DNA of 64,000 nt from assembly GCA_029261925.1 (NCBI GenBank), contig JAJDAJ010000029.1, positions 42,293 through 106,292 on the forward strand, in the 5' to 3' direction. Origin of the DNA: Deltaproteobacteria bacterium. GTDB lineage: Bacteria > Myxococcota_A > UBA9160 > SZUA-336. Shown here piece after piece: positions 52,101 through 59,951 of this stretch; positions within the stretch are counted from its first letter, which is position 1; each line of letters starts with the position of its first letter. The notes under the pieces were generated by a model, which ran no database searches, was not told where the DNA came from, and was given only the letters and a program-made list of their open reading frames with translations. Both the position numbers and the translations under genes were made by a program.

Positions 52101-54015
52101 TGCCGTCGACGGGTGCGTCGATCTGGACCGAGGGCGGCGAGTTGTTGATCGAGACCAGGACCTCGGCGTCGTCCACGTTGGCGTTTCCGTCGGTGACCGT
52201 CAGGCGCACGGTGTACGTCTCGAGAACGCCCGAGGTGAACGTGTGCGTCGGGTCGGGATCGCTGCTGAAGGCCCCGTCGCCGAAGTCCCAGAGGTACGTG
52301 AGGGTGTCGCCCGGGTCGATGTCGAACGAGCCGCTCCCCGTGAACTGGATCTGGAGCGGGCTGGGCCCGGAGCTCTGGGCCGGGCCTGCCACCGCGAACG
52401 GGGGCGTGTTGCCGTCGCCCGTGTAGCGGATCTCGCGGACCCGGTCGCCCCACTTCACGTAGTAGATGCCCCCGCTCACGGGGTTGGTCGCCACGAAGGT
52501 GACGTTGTTGCCCGGGTCGACGAAGTCCCGGACCTCCAGCAGGACGTCCTGGGCGTCGAACACGAAGTTCTTGATCCAGCCGGCTCCGTAGTCCGCGTGG
52601 AAGTAGGTGTCGCGCCACGGCGCGGGAAAGTCGGTGCCGGTGTACCAGACGCCCCCGGTCGAGGCGTTCCCGGAGAAGTTGCTGCCGATGACCGGCGAGC
52701 CCGCGCTGCCCAGGCGCGTCACGGTCGCGTTTCCCGAGGCGTCGACGGTCGCGGTGTCGGCGTTGCTGCGCCAGGAGATCGGCGGTCGAGCGTGCTCGAA
52801 CTTGCGGTAGACGTGAACGCTCGCGTCCGAGGGGTCGATCCACTGGTCGGGGATCTGGATACCCGCATCGCAGGGGTTGGGCCACGACGGGCTCGGCGAC
52901 TCCTGGACGATCAGGTCGCGGATGCGCAGGAAGGGCAGGCTGCAGGCCGGGTGGGCGGGATCGCCGAACAGGGGGTTGGGGGCGAACGGGTGTGCGGGGC
53001 TGCTGGACGTGTAGCCGCTGTGCTGCACGAGCCCCTCGAACGCGGGCCAGCCGAAGTTCTGGCCCGCCTGCGAGAGGATCTGCAGATCCTCGGCGGACGC
53101 CCAGCCGACGTCGCCGATGTAGAACACGCCCGGATCGCCGTCCGCCGGGTCGTGGCTGCCGGTGCCCGGCCGGTGGGCGAAGCGGTACGGGTTGCGCAGC
53201 CCCACCGCGAAGCTGCGCGAGCGGACCGAGGTCGGCGCCGCGGGGTCGTACCAGGGGTTGCTGGGAATGCCCGCGCCGGTCACCGGGTCGATGCGGAGCA
53301 CGTTGCCGTTGTACGCCTCCACGAGCTGGGAGCGATACGCGCCCACGTTCTCCCAGGGCTCCAGGATGCCGTCGGCGATGGCCTGCACGTGGTACGTCTC
53401 GCTGGCGTCGCCGACGTCGGTCGAGCTGTAGCTCGCCCCGTCGCCGTTGGTTGCCAGCAGCGTGCCGTCCTGGCCGAACACGAGCTGACCGGTGCCGTGC
53501 GACTCGTGCAGGATCGGGATGCCGTCGTCCGGGGTGGCGCCCAGCAGGATCACCTGGCTGCCCGGGAGCACGGTGCGCAGGCCCGTGGCCGGGTCGGCCG
53601 TGAAGCGCGAGATCCGCCCGATCGTCGCCTGTCTCTGCTGGCTCTCGAGCAGCCCGGGGTCGTAGCCCGGCTGGCCTGCATTGAACAGGTGGTAGCGGTC
53701 GACCACGTACAGCGCGAAGACCAGCCCGTTGACGTCGAAGTTGGGATGCAGGGCGAAGCCCAGCAGCCCGAAGTCGCGCCAGCCCCCGACCTCGTCGCTG
53801 ATGTCGAGGAACGGCGTCGGCAGGCGCACGCCATTCTCGACCAGCCACACCACGCCGCCGCGCTCCACCACGTACAGGCGCGAGCCGTCCTCGGAGAACG
53901 CCAGCCCCGCCACCTGGTTCCAGCTGTCGCCGATCTCGGTCTGGGAGAACCCGGGGGGCAGCGCCAGCCCCCGCAGGGGCAGCAGGACGAGGAGTATGAG
54001 CAGGGCCCGGCGCAT
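49126..54015 (-). CDS. Giant secreted glucose/sorbosone dehydrogenase-like protein with PKD, PA14, Cys-rich, TSP3 and dockerin-like modules
   Basis: This 1629-residue protein has a signal peptide (ALLILLVLLPLRGLALP). A six-bladed propeller of the PQQ glucose/sorbosone dehydrogenase type spans ~20-560 (SRLYVVERGGVVWLVENG, GLRNPYRFAHRPG, NFGWPAFEG). A PKD domain lies at ~580-660 (GSGSFDIDPGDTLTYLWDFG) with two tandem cadherin/Big-like repeats (PLAVDDFVQVAQG; NQGPAVVDDLAAVAQAG). A second PKD is at ~942-1025 and a PA14-like domain at ~1028-1168 (FYPTTDDGVRLWLDG). A Cys-rich CGDGVV...CDDGN repeat (~1370-1455), a Ca-binding thrombospondin type 3 stretch and a dockerin-like pair (LDGGVDAADPARL; CDLVDAVALRRAL) end it. 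It is probably an extracellular or surface, glycan-binding oxidoreductase-like protein. The enzymatic substrate is unknown. Start ATG 54015. Confidence 0.85.
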   Translation of the reverse strand: MRRALLILLVLLPLRGLALPPGFSQTEIGDSWNQVAGLAFSEDGSRLYVVERGGVVWLVENGVRLPTPFLDISDEVGGWRDFGLLGFALHPNFDVNGLVFALYVVDRYHLFNAGQPGYDPGLLESQQRQATIGRISRFTADPATGLRTVLPGSQVILLGATPDDGIPILHESHGTGQLVFGQDGTLLATNGDGASYSSTDVGDASETYHVQAIADGILEPWENVGAYRSQLVEAYNGNVLRIDPVTGAGIPSNPWYDPAAPTSVRSRSFAVGLRNPYRFAHRPGTGSHDPADGDPGVFYIGDVGWASAEDLQILSQAGQNFGWPAFEGLVQHSGYTSSSPAHPFAPNPLFGDPAHPACSLPFLRIRDLIVQESPSPSWPNPCDAGIQIPDQWIDPSDASVHVYRKFEHARPPISWRSNADTATVDASGNATVTRLGSAGSPVIGSNFSGNASTGGVWYTGTDFPAPWRDTYFHADYGAGWIKNFVFDAQDVLLEVRDFVDPGNNVTFVATNPVSGGIYYVKWGDRVREIRYTGDGNTPPFAVAGPAQSSGPSPLQIQFTGSGSFDIDPGDTLTYLWDFGDGAFSSDPDPTHTFTSGVLETYTVRLTVTDGNANVDDAEVLVSINNSPPSVQIDAPVDGSLYTLEAPSIQTVSASIDDAEHLPGELACALVVELVHNEHTHPEPTLSACGADVEITPVGCDGSFYAWRFTLTVTDPGGLSSSDVVEMLPDCSTAPNQPPLAVDDFVQVAQGLATAVDVLANDSDVDGDLDPASVAITLPPLFGSTTVDPLTGQITYTHDGSPNLEDDFTYTVDDDDGATSGPATVYLSAFNNPPTATVISPAHGSTWQPGEQLVLEAHGMDPEEGMNVGFEWHVDAIVDDQLLVDVFTWSGPTPPLLDPAAQHPPGSAVSYLIRVDVSDSVGAQTSASVRVNPASPPPGNPPPLAGFSALPALGPAPLDVQLDAGASSDPGGEYLTASWDFGDGETGTGLVTGHTWAAEGNYVATLTVTDAAGQTATASLLIEVSEPGLTATYVNSWSTSGGTLDLSSPALVRTDPVIDFNWGSGSPDPAVGSNDFGARWEGSVRTSVSGDHRFYPTTDDGVRLWLDGVLQIDDWTPHAPEEQTGPLVFLEAGTWYPIAMEFFENGGGAVAQLRWEGPGIGKQIVPAASLAPLLPGNQGPAVVDDLAAVAQAGQVVIDVLANDVDEKDEIDPTSLQIVQGASAGSLAVDAGSGLVTYTHGGGAGGSDTFTYTIADLEGAVSREGRVTLSVDVPPPSIQILSPAPGSTVVGPDVTVTYQVGGDPTAYDHLHLTLDDPPHVTILDLTGSHALTGVAWGPHLLTAQLATAGHVAVADPGARQQISFTVVPPAVCGDGVVEQDEQCDDGNLSPGDCCSATCGFEPADAACAADLELCTRDVCDGAGSCVHPPEPDGLACDDTDACTAPDQCAAGSCSGAALPDLDGDGSCDLIDDDDDGDGVADAGDADPLDPTICADADGDGCDDCSSGTVDPAADGADADADGACDAGDNCPFAANDQADTAGVAGGGPDGIGDACQCGDLTLDGGVDAADPARLRAALADPGGAAPTAAELQRCSVSGGDTSCDLVDAVALRRALAGAAPGLAQSCPAALP

Positions 54016-54119
54016 GGCAGCGATTTCCGTGGGGACGATACCACGGTCCAGGGAGAGCCCGGCCTCGATCTCGGGGCGCAGGGCCCCGCGCCCGGACGCC
54101 GTGCGGGCGGCGCGCAGGG

Positions 54120-54668
54120 GTGGCATGCTCGCAGGCGCCGGCCGGCCCGGAATCCGGGGCCGGACGGCGCCCGGAGGCCAAGCTGACCGCCGATCCCGAG
54201 CCCGCCCCCCGCTCCGGCCCGCCGCCGCTGCGCCCGTTCGGCCTGGTGCTGCGCCGCGACGGCAGCTTCTGGCACGAGGGCGTGCGCGTCACCCACCCGA
54301 AGCTGCACGCGCAGTTCCTGCGCAGCGTCGAGTGGGCGGAGGAGGAGGAGACGTTCGTCGTCCGCCTGCGCCACTTCCGCGGCTGGCTCGACGTGGAGGA
54401 CACCCCCTGGTTCGTCGTCTCCTACGATCCGGCCAGCGGTGAGATCCAGCTCACCGACGGCCACTGCGAGCGTCTGCGGCCCGAGACGCTCCGGGCCGAC
54501 GACGACGGCGTGCTCCGCTGCCGGGTCCGCGACCGCTGGGAGGCCCGCTTCGATCGCAGCGGCCAGGCGCACCTGCTCGGCGCCCTCGACCTCGAGGCCG
54601 ATCCGCCGCGGCTCGATCTGGCCGGCGAGCCCATCTCGCTCCCGGCGCTGCGGCTCGAGTTCGCCTGA
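54120..54668 (+). CDS. DUF1285-like protein
   Basis: This 182-residue protein has a low-complexity N-terminus and a conserved-looking core: FGLVLRRDGSFWHEGVRVTH, then LRHFRGWLDVEDTPWFVVSY. This resembles DUF1285 (hydrophobic-DGxWxHxGxxIxH ... VEDxPF). Function unknown. The start is uncertain: GTG 54120 is the longest, and the conserved part begins near 54225. It is divergent from the giant gene and followed by tRNA-Cys. Confidence 0.6.
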   Translation: MACSQAPAGPESGAGRRPEAKLTADPEPAPRSGPPPLRPFGLVLRRDGSFWHEGVRVTHPKLHAQFLRSVEWAEEEETFVVRLRHFRGWLDVEDTPWFVVSYDPASGEIQLTDGHCERLRPETLRADDDGVLRCRVRDRWEARFDRSGQAHLLGALDLEADPPRLDLAGEPISLPALRLEFA

Positions 54669-54756
54669 GCTCGCGCCGATGCAGCTTCCCCCGGGCGCTT
54701 GAGGGTGCCGGAGCCCTGACGTATACCTGGGCCCCGGCCCCGCGGCCGGTTTCCGG

Positions 54757-54831
54757 GGTCCCGTCGCCAAGCTGGTAAGGCAGAGGCCTGCAAAGCCTTC
54801 ATCGCCGGTTCGAGTCCGGCCGGGACCTCCA
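54757..54831 (+). tRNA. tRNA-Cys (anticodon GCA)
   Basis: The acceptor stem GGTCCCG pairs with CGGGACC, with T discriminator and encoded CCA. The anticodon stem GAGGC/GCCTT encloses loop CTGCAAA, giving GCA. The T arm is GCCGG-TTCGAGT-CCGGC. It is on the same strand as tRNA-Gly and tRNA-Leu of the window. Confidence 0.97.
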
Positions 54832-54964
54832 GCACTTCGCCGGAATCGCTCGGCTCGCCGCTGCCCGTCGGCGGGGCAGCCGCTGCAAGGCCCGCCTCGA
54901 CCCGAGCCCGGTGGTCGCCAGGGGGCACGGGTTCCAGCGCGCGCGGTGGTATGCTGCTCTCGTT

Positions 54965-55729
54965 GTGCAGGGACTGTCGACGCGGCTGAGATTCGCCCTC
55001 GCGCTCGCGATGGCCACCTTCTTGATGCTGCAAGCCTCGGGCGCCAGGGCCCTGCTGGTATTCGACGGCACCGGAGCGGAGTTCGCCGCGGACCCGCTCA
55101 CGTCGTTCCCGACGGTGGCCCCGGTGACCTCGGGCGACGCGATCGACTTCACGACCGTCACACCCAATGAGGTTCTGGCGAGGTATCCGCTGGCAGCGGC
55201 GGGGCGTTTCAGCGGACTCGCGGATCCCGTACGCATCTCGATCCAGGCCAACCTGACCCGGCTCAGCGAGGACTTCGACCCGGTCTTCCTGGCCACGGAC
55301 GGGACAGGTGCGGTGGGTGGTCAGCCCGGCGACAACCCCGGCGGCTCGGCTCGCGCGATCGAGGCGACGCTCTCCGGCGACGCCGTCACCCTGATCGACG
55401 TACCGTTCATCTTCGACAACGCGGGATTCCCGGCCGTGGGCGAGAACCTGGACGTCGGTATCGAGGTTCTGCTGGAGCTTGCCGGCACCACGATCGAGGT
55501 GTCGTTCCTGTCGAGCTCGGCGACCGCGACCACCCTGGCCCTGGATCGCGACGCCGAGCTGAGTTTCCTGTTCGTGTCGAACAGCTTCCTGCCCGATGGC
55601 GAGGCGTACCGGCTCAACTCACTTCGCCTGGAAATCCTGCCCGACATCGTGCCCGAGCCCGCAAGCATCTCTCTGGCAGCGCTGGCTGTGTGCGCAGCTG
55701 CACTCTGGCGCAGGGCTACGCGCAGCTGA
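54965..55729 (+). CDS. PEP-CTERM sorting-domain protein
   Basis: This 254-residue exported protein has a signal peptide (LRFALALAMATFLMLQASGARA). A beta-rich body with choice-of-anchor-like appearance follows (DFTTVTPNEVLARYP, NLDVGIEVLLELAG). The exosortase tail has VPEPASI, a hydrophobic stretch (SLAALAVCAAALW) and RRATRS. I chose GTG 54965 to give a normal signal peptide; GTG 54911 upstream is possible. It lies 133 bases after tRNA-Cys. It is a predicted substrate of the exosortase at 16069. Function of the body unknown. Confidence 0.85.
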   Translation: MQGLSTRLRFALALAMATFLMLQASGARALLVFDGTGAEFAADPLTSFPTVAPVTSGDAIDFTTVTPNEVLARYPLAAAGRFSGLADPVRISIQANLTRLSEDFDPVFLATDGTGAVGGQPGDNPGGSARAIEATLSGDAVTLIDVPFIFDNAGFPAVGENLDVGIEVLLELAGTTIEVSFLSSSATATTLALDRDAELSFLFVSNSFLPDGEAYRLNSLRLEILPDIVPEPASISLAALAVCAAALWRRATRS

Positions 55730-55775
55730 ATCAGCAGCGACCGGGCGCATGCCCTGAGCTCCTGGCCCCTCCGCG

Positions 55776-58346
55776 CTAGCGGGCCGCGGCCGCCGCCGCC
55801 GCGCGGGTCTCGAGCCAGGGGCGCAGACCCTCGTGGATCTGTTCGGCCAGCCTGCGGTGGCCCTCCGCGTTCGGATGCCTGTCCCAGGGACGGATCCAGA
55901 GACTCTCGAACTCGTCGGTCCCGCGATAGGCATCGGAGGCGTCGACGATCGTGAAGCCCGCGGCGCGGGCCATCGCCTGCTGCTCGCGAATCAGCTCGGT
56001 CTCTCCCTCGATCCTCTCGGGCCGTGGAAGGAAGACGGCCAGCGTCTCGATGCCGCGCTCGCGGCACTGGCGCGCCAGGTCCTGCAACACCCACGACAGC
56101 AGCTCGCCGGCATGGGGCCGGATGCGCCGGGCGGCGACGACCCGGGCCAGGCCGGGCGTCACGCCGGACTCGCGCATGATCTCGCGGACGTGGGGGAAGG
56201 GGATCTCGATGTTCTTGGAAGCGGCGTTCGCGATCTCGTTGACGATCCAGGTGAGCCCGTCGATTCCCTCCAGGAGGACCGCATCGGGCTCGAAGCGCAG
56301 CACCCTGTCGGGAAAGATCGCGAGCTTGCTGAGAGGACCGTAGCCTCCGGCGGAGAAGTTGAGCAGCTCGTAGTGGAGGTCACCCGGAGCCTCCCTCGCG
56401 AGCCGGTCCTCCAGCAAGTTCTCCCAGGTCTGGTCGTTCTCGACCCCGCTGCCCTTCGTGTGGGAGGAGCCGAGGACGGCGATCCTGAAGGTTCCGGGCG
56501 GCTTGTGGAGGCTGTACTCCCGGTCGCGCATGCCCCACTGGTTCGTCGTCTGGATCACGCCCTTGTAGGGAACCGCCGCGGACGGGCGCAGCGCGTAGGC
56601 CGGAAAGCCCCCCGTGGGAGCCACCGAGGCCCCCGCGTCGTTCCAGTTCACGGGCTGCTTCGAGTACAGCGAGGCCAGCTCGCTGTTGAACCGCGAGACG
56701 TCGATCAGGTCCTCGTAGTAGCCGCGCTCGAGCCGGCGGGCATCCCGATCGTTGAGCTTGCTGGTGGTCAGCCGGTCCACGGTGCCGGCCAGGGTCGGCG
56801 AGAAGGACAGGAGCGTGGGAGATCGACCGACCACCAGCAGGAGGCCGGTGACTCCGACGACGGTGGCCGCCGACCTCCAGAACCACAGGGGGTCGGTCTG
56901 GATCGCGCGGTTCGACGGGCGGTGCTCGAGACGGCTCCGGCGCAGGAGGACCGCGGTGATTCCGTAGATCACGGCCACACCGAGCACGACGTACAGCTCG
57001 CGCGCCGTGATCTCGCCGAGCGCTCCGACGGTGAGCCGGAGGTCCGCCGCGGATTCGGCCGTCCAGAGCCACCAGGCGATCATCAGGAAGCCGGTGGTGC
57101 CCACGATCCGCAGACCCAGTCCGATCTGCCGGAGCAGACTCGTTCTCGAGCGACCCAGCTCGCGCTGCCGCCCGCGACGCAGCTCGATCAGCATGTTGGC
57201 GCAGACGAACGTGCCGAAGATCGTCCAGAACACGGCGTCCTGCCACGTGATCGGAAACGAGCCGCGAATCCAGAACCACTGGTACGAGTGGAGCAGCCAG
57301 GTCAGCACGAACGCGTAGACCGTGGCGGCGATCATCGCGCCGGAGTCGCTCCCCCAGCGTCGCCGCAGGGCGAAGTAGGCGGGGTTGAAGAAGAGCTTGA
57401 GAATGAAGTCCTTCCAGTAGATGTTGATGCGTCGCCAGAGATCCGTGAACGAGGACGACAGGAGATAGTTGTTGTTCGTCTTGGGCAGGTCGAAGCCGAA
57501 CATGTGCAGCATGCCGATGGCGAGATGGAAGGAGCCCGAAACCTGCAGGTACAGGAGATAGGTCGTCGAGATGAACTGGATCGCCCGCAGACCCGTGTCG
57601 ACCGTCGATACGTCGATCAGGAGGTTCTGGTAGAAGAAGCGATAGATCAGGAGGTGGACGCAGCCGCGAAGCATCCATGCCACGCCGACCTGGTAGGTGG
57701 TCGTGGCGTCGCCCGCGCCGTCCCGGCTGCGGCAGAACGTCTTGTAGTCGACGATCGGGAAGAGCGGGAAGCAGACGTTCGGCAGCAGGAAGAAGTACGA
57801 CGAGGCGTGCCAGAAGCTGGTCGGCGCGGCCTGGTGGTGCAGGTCGTACAGGTAGACCAGCAGGCGGAACATGAACATCGAGCCGAGGATGGTCAGCGCC
57901 GTCGGGGAGGGCGTGAAGGCCCCGTCCGCCCAGCCCGCGCGAATGACCGCCAGGCCCGCCCCGGCCAGGAACAGCAGGCCCACGCGCCAGCGCATGGCGA
58001 CGGGCAGGTGAGCCAGGCCGATGAGTCCCAGCCCGATCCCCACGACCCAGAGCGTGTTGACGCCGCCGATCACGAGCCAGATCCCGCCCACCGACAGGCT
58101 GGCGAAGAACGGCAGCCGGAAGGACCGCGGAAGGAAGTGATGGACGGCGAAGCCGCACCAGGCCAGTACGGTCATCCGCAGGAGCGCCCGGTTGCCCAGC
58201 TCGAAGGCGCGGATCAGCAGGACCACCAGCCCGAACTGGAACAGCGCGAGGGCGAAGCGTGCCAGGGGCCACGCCATCAGCCGGAGCAGGGGCGACTCTG
58301 CCTCGATGCCTCCTGGCTCGAGCGTCGATCCGGCGCTCACGGGCAT
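55776..58346 (-). CDS. MBOAT membrane O-acyltransferase fused to SGNH-type esterase/acyltransferase domain
   Basis: This 856-residue protein has an N-terminal polytopic MBOAT region (~20-480, about a dozen helices). It carries YLQVSGSFHLAIGMLHMFGF, NNNYLLSSSFTDLWRRINIYW and the active-site His segment LLHSYQWFWIRG. After two more helices, a periplasmic SGNH domain spans ~600-850 with block I VLGSSHTKGSG, NFSAGGYGP and block V DRHPNAEGHRR. In alginate and other polysaccharide acetylation systems these two functions (AlgI-like and AlgX/J-like) are usually separate proteins. Here they form one chain, suggesting acyl capture in the membrane and transfer outside. The acceptor is probably the EPS. 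Confidence 0.87.
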   Translation of the reverse strand: MPVSAGSTLEPGGIEAESPLLRLMAWPLARFALALFQFGLVVLLIRAFELGNRALLRMTVLAWCGFAVHHFLPRSFRLPFFASLSVGGIWLVIGGVNTLWVVGIGLGLIGLAHLPVAMRWRVGLLFLAGAGLAVIRAGWADGAFTPSPTALTILGSMFMFRLLVYLYDLHHQAAPTSFWHASSYFFLLPNVCFPLFPIVDYKTFCRSRDGAGDATTTYQVGVAWMLRGCVHLLIYRFFYQNLLIDVSTVDTGLRAIQFISTTYLLYLQVSGSFHLAIGMLHMFGFDLPKTNNNYLLSSSFTDLWRRINIYWKDFILKLFFNPAYFALRRRWGSDSGAMIAATVYAFVLTWLLHSYQWFWIRGSFPITWQDAVFWTIFGTFVCANMLIELRRGRQRELGRSRTSLLRQIGLGLRIVGTTGFLMIAWWLWTAESAADLRLTVGALGEITARELYVVLGVAVIYGITAVLLRRSRLEHRPSNRAIQTDPLWFWRSAATVVGVTGLLLVVGRSPTLLSFSPTLAGTVDRLTTSKLNDRDARRLERGYYEDLIDVSRFNSELASLYSKQPVNWNDAGASVAPTGGFPAYALRPSAAVPYKGVIQTTNQWGMRDREYSLHKPPGTFRIAVLGSSHTKGSGVENDQTWENLLEDRLAREAPGDLHYELLNFSAGGYGPLSKLAIFPDRVLRFEPDAVLLEGIDGLTWIVNEIANAASKNIEIPFPHVREIMRESGVTPGLARVVAARRIRPHAGELLSWVLQDLARQCRERGIETLAVFLPRPERIEGETELIREQQAMARAAGFTIVDASDAYRGTDEFESLWIRPWDRHPNAEGHRRLAEQIHEGLRPWLETRAAAAAAAR

Positions 58347-58383
58347 ACGATCCCCGGCGACCCCGGCCCGGGGTGGATCTGCT

Positions 58384-58414
58384 GCGCCCGGGCAGGCGTG
58401 AGCTGCCCGGGCGC
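58384..58414. repeat. Perfect 12-bp inverted repeat (hairpin)
   Basis: Arm GCGCCCGGGCAG (58384-58395), 7-base loop GCGTGAG, arm CTGCCCGGGCGC (58403-58414). It lies between the halogenase-like gene's stop and the MBOAT gene's start, both minus strand. It lacks a T-tract but could be a transcription-slowing or mRNA-stabilising hairpin. Confidence 0.7.
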
Positions 58415-58452
58415 CCGTCGGATGGCGACGGGCCGGAGACCGCGAGACAAGC

Positions 58453-59751
58453 CTAGGCGACCTTCGGGATCGGCATGTCGCGCGCAGTGCACTCCGTCGA
58501 GACCCCGAGCTGCTCGAAGGCGCGGATGATTCCTCCGGGACGGGCGTTGAGCGTGGCCTGCATGAGCATCAGCCGCCGCTCGGCATCGCTGCTCATCGCG
58601 ACACCCCGCCGGGCCTCCTCGATCGCGGCCGCCACGCCGGCCGCATCGGCGGGCATCGCCATCAGCCGCAGCATCGCGATCCGGTCCGCGTACATCTCGC
58701 AGAACATCTGACGCACCTCATCGGCCCGCTGCGGGCTGTGCAGCGCCCGCCCGATCGACCACGCCGCCAGAACGCCACCGTACAGTCCGAACACGACCCC
58801 CGCCGAGTTGATGGGATCGACGAAGGCCGCCGCGTCGCCGACAAGGTAGCAGCTGCCCTCTGCGAGCCGCACCGGCAGGTAGGAGTAGTCGCGGATCGCG
58901 TACATCTCGCCCGTGAACTGCGCATCGCGCATCAGGTCGCCCACGATCGGCGCCTGCGCGACCAGAGCCTGGAACCTCGCTTCCCGGGTGGCGCCGGCGG
59001 ACTTGAAGGCCCGAAGCCTCGCGGGCGGCAGGATCACGCCGATGCTGACCGAGTCGCGAAGAATGATGTGCCAGACCCAGCCCCAGTCACCGATCGCGGC
59101 CACCAGGGTGCAGGGTGCGATCTCGCGCTGTCTCGAGAAGGGCTCGACGTCGCCGTCGATCGTGAGGTAGCGCCCCCCCGTGTAGTAGCCCCACATCGCG
59201 GTGAAGCGGATGTCCGGGTCGAAGCGGCGCGTGCCGAGCGCCCGGGCGATCACGGCCGACTGACCGCTGCCGTCCACGACGTACCGCGGCCGGATCTCTC
59301 CCGGGTCGCTCCCGGCCCGGCGGTACTTCACGACCGGCCGGGCGAGGTCGCCGTCCACGCTCGTGACCGCGGTCTCCTCGAAGATGCGCGCCCCGTGCTG
59401 TTCGGCGTTGCGCAGCAGGATCAGGTCGAGACGGTCGCGCTCCACGTGCAGGCCGGGTCTCGTGTAGCCGAAATCCCGGAAGCGGATCTGGCGGAACCGG
59501 TCGTCCCAGAGGACGAGGCCGCCCGACTTCTCGAGGAAGCCCTCTGCCTCCACCGCCGCGGTCGCGCCCAGCATGTCGGTGAAGCGCCAGAAGTGGGGGA
59601 TCAGGCTCTCGCCGACGCTGGGCCTCGGATGGCGCGCCTTCTCCAGGAGCACGACGTCGAACCCGTCGCGCGCGAGCTGCGTCGCCGCGGCGCTGCCCGC
59701 CGGTCCGCCACCGATCACCACCACGTCTGTCGAGGAAGGAATCTTCCCCAT
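58453..59751 (-). CDS. FAD-dependent halogenase-family flavoprotein
   Basis: This 432-residue flavin monooxygenase-fold protein has FAD-binding VIGGGPAGS (12-20) and RPSVGESLIPHFW (as in halogenases). Lys75 in FLEKSGG aligns by eye with the conserved halogenase Lys region, and DGSGQSAVIAR and LVGDAAAFVDPINSAG are present. At the halogenase signature WxWxIP it has WVWHII (~223-228), so the Pro is replaced by Ile. It resembles PltA/CmlS-type carrier-protein halogenases more than geranylgeranyl reductases, but a non-halogenating oxidoreductase is possible. ATG 59751 follows GGAGG at 8 bases. The PPTase gene lies 200 bases upstream on the same strand. Confidence 0.8.
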   Translation of the reverse strand: MGKIPSSTDVVVIGGGPAGSAAATQLARDGFDVVLLEKARHPRPSVGESLIPHFWRFTDMLGATAAVEAEGFLEKSGGLVLWDDRFRQIRFRDFGYTRPGLHVERDRLDLILLRNAEQHGARIFEETAVTSVDGDLARPVVKYRRAGSDPGEIRPRYVVDGSGQSAVIARALGTRRFDPDIRFTAMWGYYTGGRYLTIDGDVEPFSRQREIAPCTLVAAIGDWGWVWHIILRDSVSIGVILPPARLRAFKSAGATREARFQALVAQAPIVGDLMRDAQFTGEMYAIRDYSYLPVRLAEGSCYLVGDAAAFVDPINSAGVVFGLYGGVLAAWSIGRALHSPQRADEVRQMFCEMYADRIAMLRLMAMPADAAGVAAAIEEARRGVAMSSDAERRLMLMQATLNARPGGIIRAFEQLGVSTECTARDMPIPKVA

Positions 59752-59951
59752 TGCGCTCGCCTCCACGAGGTGGACGTCCCGCCGATCGAGACCGGTCAGT
59801 GCTGCGCCCAGCCCGGAATCTTGGACCCGGCGCACCCCAGCCGCAACCGGGGCGCCGGGAGGCCCCGCCCGCTCTGGTGGGGGCCGCTCCGCGGCCGTGG
59901 CCCCCGGGGCCGCAGGGCAGCGAGGCCTCGGCCCGGCCGGTCCGAGGGGCC

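Noticed and set aside
50743..54186. A 1147-codon open frame opposite the giant secreted protein, and a similar 898-codon frame at 55833-58529 opposite the MBOAT gene
   Set aside because: Both mirror high-GC third positions of the real genes and show no motifs, signal peptides or ribosome sites.
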